Origin: Deltaproteobacteria bacterium
GTDB lineage: Bacteria; UBA10199; JACPAL01
Reading direction: 5' to 3'
Assembly (NCBI GenBank): GCA_016180855.1
Contig: JACPAL010000003.1
Span: 1 to 64,000 of the forward strand
Length of the DNA: 64,000 bases
This document shows positions 7,023 to 13,975 of this stretch, in pieces; the stretch's first letter is position 1, and every line of letters starts with the position of its first letter. Position numbers and translations under genes: made by a program. A model generated the notes under the pieces. The model saw only the letters and a program-made list of their open reading frames with translations, was not told where the DNA came from and did not search any database.

Positions 7023-8303
7023 ATGGCCCAGCTTCTCTTCTTAAAAGATGGTCGTCAGGCAATCCGTTTTCCGCTCTCTCAGGGAATAACAACGATCGGC
7101 CGTCAAGCGGACTGTGCCATCACGCTGGAAGGGACACAGGTCTCCCGAATCCACGCAGAAATCTCCTATGAAGGGGGCTATTATTACCTGAAAGACAGGA
7201 GCAAGAACGGAACATCGGTCAATGAAAAGAATGTGAAAAAGGCGAAACTGCTCCACAAGGACATTATCCGAATAGGCGATTGGCGGCTTCAGTTTCTGGA
7301 GAATCTTTCGTCAGAAAAGCAAGAAACGATCACCGTCACTTCCCTGGATCGTCAGCACGTTGCCAAGGGAGAGACGGGATTGGCCAACATGGTGGGTCAA
7401 TCGGAGCCGATGAGAAGGCTTTTTGGTCTCATCAGAAAAGTGGCGGCGAACGATACTCCTGCCCTGATCCTGGGAGAGACCGGAACAGGAAAGGAACTCG
7501 TTGCCAATGCCTTGCACCAGCTCTCGAAGCACTCTCCGTACATGTTCTGGGCCATGAATTGCGCAGCCATTTCGCCGCAACTCGTGGAGAGTGAGTTGTT
7601 TGGCCACGAAAGGGGGGCATTTACCGGTGCCACGGATCTTCGCCGTGGGGCATTTGAGCAAGCGGGACGAGGCACTCTGTTTCTGGATGAAGTGGGAGAA
7701 CTTTCACTGGATGTCCAATCCAAACTTCTGCGGGTCCTTGAAACACAAAAGATCCGGCGGGTGGGGGGTGGCGAAGAGATACCGGTCAAATGCCGGATCG
7801 TCGCGGCAACCCATCGCCACCTTATAGAAGAAGTGCAGAAGAAAAGATTTAGAGAAGATCTCTACTACCGTCTCTTTGTGATGCCGATTGAAGTCCCTCC
7901 TCTAAGAAACAGGAATGGGGATATTCTTTCAATCTCCGAACGTTTTCTCCAAGAGATGTCACCTGAAAGACCGCCTTTGCTGACGGAAGAGGCCAGACAA
8001 AAACTGCTTTCCCACCGTTGGCCGGGAAATGTCAGAGAGCTCAAAAATGTTATTCTGAGGAGTGTCATGCTTTCCGAGGGAGAAACGATCAATCCCCACC
8101 ATCTTGTTTTTCTCCCGCATTCTATGGAGTCGGGGGAGAGTCCTCAAGAGGTCCCTGCTCGTACAATGGAAGAGATGGAGAGAGAGATGATTCTTCAGAA
8201 GCTCAAGGAGACTGAATGGAACAAGGCCAAGGCAGCCCGAAAACTCGGGATCGCCACCTCCACCATTTTCAAGAAGATCAAGGAATACGGACTGAAGGAA
8301 TAG
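7023..8303 (+). CDS. FHA-domain sigma-54-dependent transcriptional activator
   Basis: A 426-residue enhancer-binding protein. An N-terminal FHA domain (about 20-92; I-G-R at 25-27, S-R-I-H at 41-44, N-G-T at 62-64) binds phosphothreonine. The AAA+ domain has Walker A G-E-T-G-T-G-K-E (151-158), the sigma-54 contact loop G-A-F-T-G-A (198-203) and Walker B L-F-L-D-E-V-G-E (219-226). A Fis-type helix-turn-helix (K-A-A-R-K-L-G-I-A-T-S-T-I) ends the protein. The GAFTGA loop shows it can work with sigma-54. It lies 14 bases after the TPR lipoprotein gene and just before a Ser/Thr kinase, a likely source of its phosphothreonine signal. Its obvious candidate target is the promoter at 4051. Confidence 0.93.
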   Translation: MAQLLFLKDGRQAIRFPLSQGITTIGRQADCAITLEGTQVSRIHAEISYEGGYYYLKDRSKNGTSVNEKNVKKAKLLHKDIIRIGDWRLQFLENLSSEKQETITVTSLDRQHVAKGETGLANMVGQSEPMRRLFGLIRKVAANDTPALILGETGTGKELVANALHQLSKHSPYMFWAMNCAAISPQLVESELFGHERGAFTGATDLRRGAFEQAGRGTLFLDEVGELSLDVQSKLLRVLETQKIRRVGGGEEIPVKCRIVAATHRHLIEEVQKKRFREDLYYRLFVMPIEVPPLRNRNGDILSISERFLQEMSPERPPLLTEEARQKLLSHRWPGNVRELKNVILRSVMLSEGETINPHHLVFLPHSMESGESPQEVPARTMEEMEREMILQKLKETEWNKAKAARKLGIATSTIFKKIKEYGLKE

Positions 8304-8321
8304 CGCCCTTTCTCCCTAGCA

Positions 8322-8409
8322 GTTTGTTGACAAACCCCTTTTCACCAAAGGATGGTGAGAAAGGTCCAGATGCAAGGCGCCCGCGAAGCCGCAACCGGAG
8401 CGTACTTTC
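8322..8409. repeat. Palindromic dispersed repeat, copy B, abutting a start codon
   Basis: It begins with the palindrome GTTTGTTGACAAAC (8322-8335). A hairpin TCACC ... GGTGA follows, then a segment GATGCAAGGCGCCCGCGAAG and half of the core (GCGTACTTTCG). It fills the whole gap between the sigma-54 activator and the kinase gene and ends at or within the kinase start codon. The right half of the expected palindrome is missing, so this copy is truncated or decayed. Confidence 0.5.
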
Positions 8410-9762
8410 GTGGGGAAATATGAGATCTGCAACAAAATTGCCCAAGGAGGAATGGCGGAAATTTACCGTGCCAAATTGTGCGGCGCCGAGGGATTCGAAA
8501 AAGAGGTCGTTATAAAAAAGATCCTTCCCGAATGGTCCTCGCATAAAGATTTCATTTCAATGTTGGTCGACGAGGCCAAGCTGGCGGTCCTGCTCACGCA
8601 TTCCAATATCGTTCAGGTATTCGAGTTAGGGAGAGAGGGTGAGAATTGCTACATCGCCATGGAATATGTGCCAGGAGTCGATCTCAAAAAACTCTGGGAA
8701 CATACCACGGCGGAAGGGAAGGTCCTTCCCCTCGGGATCTCTCTCTTCATCATGGAACAGGTTCTGGAGGGATTGGCATACGCCCATTCCAAGAAAAATA
8801 GTGCCAACGAGAGCTTAAGAATCATTCATCGTGATATCTCTCCTCAAAATATCCTGCTCTCCTGGGATGGGAATGTAAAACTGACCGATTTTGGTATTGC
8901 CAAGGCAACCCTGACCCGCACTGAAACAGCCTCGGGGGTTCACAAAGGAAAATTTTCCTACATGTCCCCCGAACAGGCAAATCTCGAGAGCGTGGGACAG
9001 GCAACCGACCTGTTCTCTCTAGGAATTATTTTTTACGAGATGGTAACGGGCCGACGGCTATTCGGCGGGGGATCGGATCTTCAGTCATTAGACCGGATAC
9101 GTCGATGTGAAATTGATTTTCGTGACACTGAAAACCAATGGCCACGCGGACTGAAGTCCATCCTTCTTAAGGCGCTCCAGAGAAGGCCGGAGGACCGCTT
9201 CCCCAGCGCATTACATTTTCTCAAAGAACTGGAGGAGCTGTCACGAAATATCGGCAGGCCAACAGGAAGGAAGGAGTTCGCCCTCTTTTTGGAAAAAAGT
9301 CTTTCCGGGAAGAGGATCGACATTGACTTCAAGAAAGACCAGACGGTCCCGCTGGCCACCCCCTTCAATTTTGTTCAAACAGCGAAAAAATTCCGCCCCT
9401 TTTTCCTGGGGGGTGTTGCCTTGTTGGCCTTCTGGCTGCTCTCCAGCCATTTCATGAAAACCTTCCCTTCCCTCGATGAGACGACCTTGCCATCCTCTCC
9501 TTCAACGGTCTCCTCAGGCCTATCTGATACAGGCCATTTAAGTGTTCTTCTCCTCCCGTGGGGACAAATCTCCGTCGATGACAATTTAAAAAAGGAAAGC
9601 CCCTTGAATCATCTCTCCCTACCGGTGGGAAACCATCGGGTGACCGTTTTTTATGAGCCAAAAAAGATAAAGGAAACGGTAGAAATAAGTCTCAAAGGGG
9701 GTGGATTCATCCGTTGCACGGCCAACTTTGGGGAGAGGCCAGAACCGCTCACCTGCCGTTAA
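8410..9762 (+). CDS. Transmembrane Ser/Thr protein kinase with PEGA-like C-terminus
   Basis: A 450-residue eukaryote-like kinase. Seen in order: glycine loop I-A-Q-G-G-M-A-E-I-Y (10-19), catalytic Lys36 in V-V-I-K-K, E-Y-V-P-G-V-D-L hinge, H-R-D-I-S-P-Q-N (140-147), D-F-G (160-162), and the activation and APE region M-S-P-E-Q. All catalytic residues are intact. A single membrane segment follows at about 330-350, then a short outside domain of PEGA type (L-P-V-G-N-H-R-V-T-V). The start is GTG at 8410, directly at the edge of repeat copy B and without a clear ribosome site. It most likely phosphorylates the FHA activator or exported-system proteins encoded upstream (inference). It converges with the MqnD-like gene, overlapping by four bases. 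Confidence 0.9.
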   Translation: MGKYEICNKIAQGGMAEIYRAKLCGAEGFEKEVVIKKILPEWSSHKDFISMLVDEAKLAVLLTHSNIVQVFELGREGENCYIAMEYVPGVDLKKLWEHTTAEGKVLPLGISLFIMEQVLEGLAYAHSKKNSANESLRIIHRDISPQNILLSWDGNVKLTDFGIAKATLTRTETASGVHKGKFSYMSPEQANLESVGQATDLFSLGIIFYEMVTGRRLFGGGSDLQSLDRIRRCEIDFRDTENQWPRGLKSILLKALQRRPEDRFPSALHFLKELEELSRNIGRPTGRKEFALFLEKSLSGKRIDIDFKKDQTVPLATPFNFVQTAKKFRPFFLGGVALLAFWLLSSHFMKTFPSLDETTLPSSPSTVSSGLSDTGHLSVLLLPWGQISVDDNLKKESPLNHLSLPVGNHRVTVFYEPKKIKETVEISLKGGGFIRCTANFGERPEPLTCR

Positions 9763-10820
9763 GACTCAAACTTTTCGTCGTCCTCTCCCTCACCCCCATC
9801 ACCGTCCGTATCATAAAAAGCCTCTTCAGCTTCCGGAGCTGTCTTGGAGGTTGAGGAGCTGTCGACCTGTGGAAGATCCGGCTTGATCAGGGAGAGAGGT
9901 CTTTTGGAACGGCCCGCTTCTGGAGAGACCGATGGAAGGGACGGCCCGGCGGGCGGGACCTCCGGATCAAAAAGGGCCTCCTTGAGATCAATCTCTTCAA
10001 TCATAAGGCCACTTTCATACCCCCGTTCAAACAGGGTCTTGATCGCCTTCCGTCCTTGCCGGTCAATCTGGAGTGTCGCTTGGTTAACGTACATCCCAAT
10101 AAACTTTTCCGCCTTTTCCTTGTCCAGCCCACGGGCGTACGGAAGTGCCGCCTGAACCGCCTCCTCACGATGATCGAGGGACCACTGGACACTCTCCCGA
10201 ATCATCCTACAAATCTGTTTTTGGACTTCAAAATCAATATCTCGCCGTACGACAACGGCACCCAGAGGAACAGGCAGTTTTGTCTCCTTGTGCCACCATT
10301 CACCGAGGTCAACTACTTTAAATAATCCTTTCTCTTCATAGGTCAGCTGCCCTTCATGAATCAGGAGTCCTAAATCGAGTTTGCCTTCTGTCAGACGGCC
10401 AATAATCTGGTCAAAAGGGACCTCCGTGTGGGACATCCCGGATCTCCCCTCGGCCGTCGTCGATCTTTCCCACAGCTTAAGGAGGAGAGAGGCCGTAGTA
10501 TTTTTGCCGGGGATACCCGTCCGAAGTCGCAAGACCTGACGCGGCTTGAGTTTCTTGTTTGAAACAAGGACCGGACCAAACTTCTCTCCAAAACAGGCAC
10601 CGGTCGGAAGAAGCAGATACCGGCGCAAAACAGAAGGATAGGCATTAAAGGAGAGGGCCGTAACCTCATAGGCCCCTTCCAGGGCCCGTCGATTCAGCGT
10701 CTCTATATCCTCCCGAACCTCTTCAAGCTCAATTCCCCCTGTCGCGATCTTTCCTGAAAAGAGGGGGTAAAACATAAAGGCATCGTCGGCATCGGGGCTG
10801 TGGGCTATGGTGATCTTCAT
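9759..10820 (-). CDS. MqnD-like menaquinone-pathway protein with acidic tail
   Basis: About 353 residues. The first 270 form a periplasmic-binding-protein-like fold of the MqnA/MqnD family: M-K-I-T-I-A-H-S-P-D-A-D-D-A-F-M-F at the start, L-S-F-N-A-Y, P-L-G-A-V-V-V-R-R-D and so on. MqnD cleaves cyclic de-hypoxanthine futalosine to 1,4-dihydroxy-6-naphthoate. Sequence alone does not prove which step this member performs, and many such proteins are annotated only as substrate-binding. The last 80 or so residues are a Ser/Pro/Asp/Glu-rich low-complexity tail not expected in the family. I chose the ATG at 10820; the frame upstream runs into repeat copy C. Confidence 0.65.
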   Translation of the reverse strand: MKITIAHSPDADDAFMFYPLFSGKIATGGIELEEVREDIETLNRRALEGAYEVTALSFNAYPSVLRRYLLLPTGACFGEKFGPVLVSNKKLKPRQVLRLRTGIPGKNTTASLLLKLWERSTTAEGRSGMSHTEVPFDQIIGRLTEGKLDLGLLIHEGQLTYEEKGLFKVVDLGEWWHKETKLPVPLGAVVVRRDIDFEVQKQICRMIRESVQWSLDHREEAVQAALPYARGLDKEKAEKFIGMYVNQATLQIDRQGRKAIKTLFERGYESGLMIEEIDLKEALFDPEVPPAGPSLPSVSPEAGRSKRPLSLIKPDLPQVDSSSTSKTAPEAEEAFYDTDGDGGEGEDDEKFES

Positions 10821-10847
10821 GGAAACCTGCCTTTCTATTGCAGTAAT

Positions 10848-10944
10848 GGGACTGTTGAAAAATGCCATCTGCTGCGTTCCCCTCGTCGCCGGCTCCTCGA
10901 CGTACCCTCAAGTACGCCTGCGTCGCGGCTCCTCGGGGTGCCTT
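10848..10944. repeat. Palindromic dispersed repeat, copy C
   Basis: It has one inverted-repeat end (GGGACTGTTGAAAAATGCC) and a core ACGTACCCTCAAGTACGCC. On the minus strand, 56 bases (10889-10944) are identical to the copy inside yidC (19272-19327), and the first 37 bases are identical to the reverse complement of 57993-58029. It lies between the transporter gene and the MqnD-like gene. Combining copies, the full element appears to be about 110 bases with inverted ends, in the style of a MITE or large REP element. Confidence 0.8.
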
Positions 10945-10989
10945 AATACGAGGAAAGCGGCTGACATTTTGCAAAGTTGAGGTGAAAGA

Positions 10990-12474
10990 TCAAGGAGGAA
11001 AAGAGAGTCCCCGCGGGGTCAACCATCTTTCAATCCCCTCAAAAAGGATCTCCGTTATGATCGCCAAAAGGGCAGCCGGAATCGCGCCCGACAAAACCAG
11101 CTTGGTATCATTCATAGCAAGTCCGGTCACAATCGGGACCCCCAATCCCCCCGCCCCAATAAAGGCGGCGAGCGTTGCTGTTCCAATATTAGTTACGGCA
11201 CTGATCCGGATCCCGGCCAAAATAAACCTTCGTGCGAGCGGCAACTCAACATGGAGGAGCCGCTGAAACCGGGTCAATCCGAGCCCATCCGCCGCCTCAA
11301 GCAATACCGGGGAAATCTCCTGAAGACCGGTACAGGTGTTTCGGAGGATTGGGAGGGTGGCGTAAAGGATCAGGGCGGCCAAGGCCGGCAAAATCCCGAT
11401 GCCAAAGACGGGAATCATAAAGACAAGGAGGGCGATGCTGGGGATTGTCTGTCCGATCCCTGCGATAGAAATGACGAGATGGGCGAGTCTCTTGCGGCGA
11501 CTGATGAGAATCCCCAGCGGGACTGCCAGTAACGCAACAAGCCCCGTCGAGGCAAAGGTCAGGAAGAGATGGGTTAGAACCCGATCAAGGAGGGTCGGAC
11601 CTGTCAAGGAAGCCTTCCCTTCCAAGAGCTTTTCTTCGACCAAAAATTGTCGGGCGACCTCAACAACCGATTTTTTCTCCAGTTCAACCGCCGCATTCAG
11701 CCGTCTCATCTTTTCTTCGGTCAAACGACCGGCCAATTGATTCAAGAGCGGTTTCAGAGAGGGATGACGGACCAGGAGTTCATCGCGAACAATCGTTGCT
11801 GCAAGATACTTTGGAAAAAAGGACCGATCATCTTCGAGGAGTTTCAAATGAAAAAGATCAATCTTGGCATCGGTCGTGTAGGCATCGATGATATCTGTCT
11901 CACCGGTACCAACCGCCTCGTAGGCCAGTCCATGTTCGAGACCGGTCACACGTTGAGGAGACAAATGATACGCCTCCACGAGACCGAGCCAACCATCGCG
12001 ACGATTTAAAAACTCATGACTGAGCCCGTAACGAAGGGCCGGATGTCCGACTAAATCTGAGAGGGTCCGGATCCCCTTCTTCTCCGCCAACTGCTCCGTG
12101 AGCGCCAACGCGTAACTGTTGTTGAACCCAAGCGGCTTTAACCAAACGAGCCCGAAACTGCTCTTGAAAATCTTCTGCAGGCTTTCCCAATCGGAACTCC
12201 CCTGCCCCTTGAGGATCACCTCAACGGCCGTTCCGGTGTATTCGGGATAAATGTCGATTTCACCCCGCCGGAGCGCCTCAAAACAGATCATCGTCCCCCC
12301 CAGACCAAAACGGCGCTCCACCGGCAAGTTCCCTTTTTCTTCGATCAATTGGGCCAATAGTTCGGACACCAGATACCCTTCGGTGAATTTCTTGGAACCG
12401 ACTCGCACCGAGTCCCTCCCCTCGGCAATGGTGGCAAAAAGAAAAAACAGAAGAATGAAGACAATTTTTCTCAT
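10990..12474 (-). CDS. Osmoprotectant-type ABC transporter, fused binding protein and permease
   Basis: A 494-residue fusion. After a signal peptide, residues about 20-290 are an OpuCC/OsmF-type substrate-binding domain (V-G-S-K-K-F-T-E-G-Y, G-G-T-M-I-C-F-E-A-L, D-I-Y-P-E-Y-T-G-T). Residues about 300-490 are a BPD permease (P-L-G-I-L-I-S-R-R, the EAA-type loop E-A-A-D-G-L-G-L-T, A-F-I-G-A-G-G-L-G). The family imports glycine betaine, choline, carnitine or ergothioneine-like compounds; the binding-pocket aromatics were not checked. Its ATG overlaps the stop of the ATPase gene (ATGA), giving a two-gene importer. The order binding protein then permease is noteworthy, since EgtU-type fusions have the permease first. 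Confidence 0.87.
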   Translation of the reverse strand: MRKIVFILLFFLFATIAEGRDSVRVGSKKFTEGYLVSELLAQLIEEKGNLPVERRFGLGGTMICFEALRRGEIDIYPEYTGTAVEVILKGQGSSDWESLQKIFKSSFGLVWLKPLGFNNSYALALTEQLAEKKGIRTLSDLVGHPALRYGLSHEFLNRRDGWLGLVEAYHLSPQRVTGLEHGLAYEAVGTGETDIIDAYTTDAKIDLFHLKLLEDDRSFFPKYLAATIVRDELLVRHPSLKPLLNQLAGRLTEEKMRRLNAAVELEKKSVVEVARQFLVEEKLLEGKASLTGPTLLDRVLTHLFLTFASTGLVALLAVPLGILISRRKRLAHLVISIAGIGQTIPSIALLVFMIPVFGIGILPALAALILYATLPILRNTCTGLQEISPVLLEAADGLGLTRFQRLLHVELPLARRFILAGIRISAVTNIGTATLAAFIGAGGLGVPIVTGLAMNDTKLVLSGAIPAALLAIITEILFEGIERWLTPRGLSFPP

Positions 12475-13196
12475 TTTGAAAAGAAATCGGCGACAAAATC
12501 TGTTTTTGGATTTTTTTGAATCTCGCCTGCCGTACCGATCTGAACGATCTGTCCCCGATCCATCACAACAATCCGGTTCGCCATGAGGACCGCCTCTTCC
12601 ATGTCGTGGGTCACGAAGACGATCGTCTTGCGGCCGGTGAGACGGCCCTGGAGCTTCAAGAAATCGTTCTGGATCCCACGACGCGTGATCGGATCGAGCG
12701 CTCCGAACGGTTCGTCCATCAGAACGATCGGAGGATTGAGCATCAGGGCACGCGCCACTCCAACCCTCTGCTGCTCTCCTCCGGAAAGCTCCGAGGGAAA
12801 TTTTGATTCGTATCGTCCCGAGGCCAAACCGACCAACTCTAAAAGTTGGCGGACCCTCTCTTGAATTTTGCCCTCAGACCATTTTTCCAGACGCGCCAGC
12901 AACGAGATGTTCTGAAAGACCGTGAGGTGCGGAAAAAGTCCCCCCTGCTGGATCACGTAACCGATCTGACGACGAACAGGGATCAGGTTATCGTACGGAA
13001 GTGGCTCTTTCCGAATAAGGACCGTCCCTTCGTCCGGCCGAATCAGGCCATTCACCATCTTGAGAAGCGTCGATTTTCCACAGCCGCTGGTGCCAACGAG
13101 GACGAGACATTCTCCTTCCTGTATCTGAAGCGAGAGGTCCTCAACAACGACACCATGACCCGAATACGATTTTTTGAGATGACGTACTTCGATCAT
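12471..13196 (-). CDS. ABC transporter ATPase, OpuCA-like
   Basis: About 241 residues with a complete ATPase: Walker A G-T-S-G-C-G-K-S-T, Q-loop V-I-Q-Q-G-G-L-F-P, signature L-S-G-G-E-Q-Q-R-V-G-V-A-R-A, Walker B I-V-L-M-D-E-P-F-G-A-L-D and the H-loop V-T-H-D-M-E-E-A. This matches the ATPase of glycine betaine/choline importers. The C-terminal CBS domains of OpuCA are absent, so the regulatory part is missing. I chose the ATG at 13196; six more codons are open upstream. It is the first gene of the importer operon. Confidence 0.92.
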   Translation of the reverse strand: MIEVRHLKKSYSGHGVVVEDLSLQIQEGECLVLVGTSGCGKSTLLKMVNGLIRPDEGTVLIRKEPLPYDNLIPVRRQIGYVIQQGGLFPHLTVFQNISLLARLEKWSEGKIQERVRQLLELVGLASGRYESKFPSELSGGEQQRVGVARALMLNPPIVLMDEPFGALDPITRRGIQNDFLKLQGRLTGRKTIVFVTHDMEEAVLMANRIVVMDRGQIVQIGTAGEIQKNPKTDFVADFFSK

Positions 13197-13255
13197 ACAA
13201 TGAAACCTAAACACCCATAACCTGACTGTACAACGGAAAACACCTCAATTCTCTC

Positions 13256-13279
13256 CGTACTCCCCCAGAGTACGTTTTT
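13256..13279 (+). terminator. Intrinsic-terminator-like hairpin
   Basis: Perfect 7-bp stem CGTACTC / GAGTACG with a 5-base loop, directly followed by TTTTT. The T run is on the plus strand, so it would stop plus-strand transcription entering from behind the minus-strand transporter operon. It lies about 100 bases upstream of the membrane-protein gene at 13380. The stem shares its CGTAC...GTACG centre with the dispersed repeats, so it may be a decayed copy used as a terminator. Confidence 0.55.
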
Positions 13280-13379
13280 ATCTGTCCAAAGCCGCAAAAG
13301 AGGGCAACTTTAAGTTGTCCAGGTCGACAATCCCTCATCGACTATTACAGTAAGTAGGCAAAAGCCAAAGGAGGACATC

Positions 13380-13898
13380 ATGTCAGGAGCAACAGGTCGG
13401 ATCGATCAGCCCGTTCCAAATAGCACCACTTCGCCCAATGCCCCCGAAATAATTCACGATGAGATAGTAGTCCGGGAGTGTACCTATGACGATTTTCTCA
13501 AGGATATTTATTTTGCGGCCGGAAAGGCAACTTTAGTCGTTGGCCTACCGTTAACTGCCCTGTTTTATTTTGGTTCTCGCAAGCTCCTGCCTCTGGAGGA
13601 TCGTACCGCATTAAGATTTTTTGGGGCATTCGCCAGTTTGGCCGGGGCCGGTGCTAGCTCCTCTAGTTATGCGCAAAAGAGAAATGTCCTCAGCGAAGAG
13701 CTGAGCCCTGTAAACGCCGCATTGGTGGGAGGGCTTTTTGCAGTATGCCTGTCAGTTATCGCTAGTTTTACAACCAATTACAGGGATGTGGCAGGAAGTC
13801 TCGGAATTGCGGCCGGGGCGGTCGGGGCAGTTTCGGGATGGGTAGCTGCCCACCTGACCGAATTCCTTTACCAGGGTCGTCCTCCATCATCCTGCTAA
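13380..13898 (+). CDS. Small hypothetical membrane protein
   Basis: A 172-residue protein of no recognised family. The first 45 residues are polar and acidic (E-I-I-H-D-E-I-V-V-R-E-C). Four hydrophobic segments follow, at about 50-70, 80-97, 115-133 and 140-160, rich in Gly, Ala and Ser. There is no signal peptide, so the N-terminus is probably cytoplasmic. An AAAGGAGG site seven bases before the ATG is strong. It stands alone between the transporter operon and the aconitase gene. It is similar in size and layout to the unknown membrane protein at 43092, but I see no convincing sequence match. Confidence 0.7.
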   Translation: MSGATGRIDQPVPNSTTSPNAPEIIHDEIVVRECTYDDFLKDIYFAAGKATLVVGLPLTALFYFGSRKLLPLEDRTALRFFGAFASLAGAGASSSSYAQKRNVLSEELSPVNAALVGGLFAVCLSVIASFTTNYRDVAGSLGIAAGAVGAVSGWVAAHLTEFLYQGRPPSSC

Positions 13899-13975
13899 CA
13901 AAACCTGTCTGGCGTTCATCAAGCGCCACGAAAAGGATCTAGACTTGGCAAGGCGGTTTTAGATAAGGTTTCCCC

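Noticed and set aside
10821-10868. Longer start of the MqnD-like protein
   Set aside because: The extra 16 codons come from repeat copy C; the family start M-K-I-T-I-A is at 10820.
1217-13319. Shared 14-mer AACTTTAAGTTGTC at 1217 and 13306
   Set aside because: A 14-base match is expected several times by chance in 64 kb, and nothing around it matches further.
13908-13935. Hairpin TGGCG...GCGCCA before the aconitase gene as terminator
   Set aside because: Only five paired bases and no T run.
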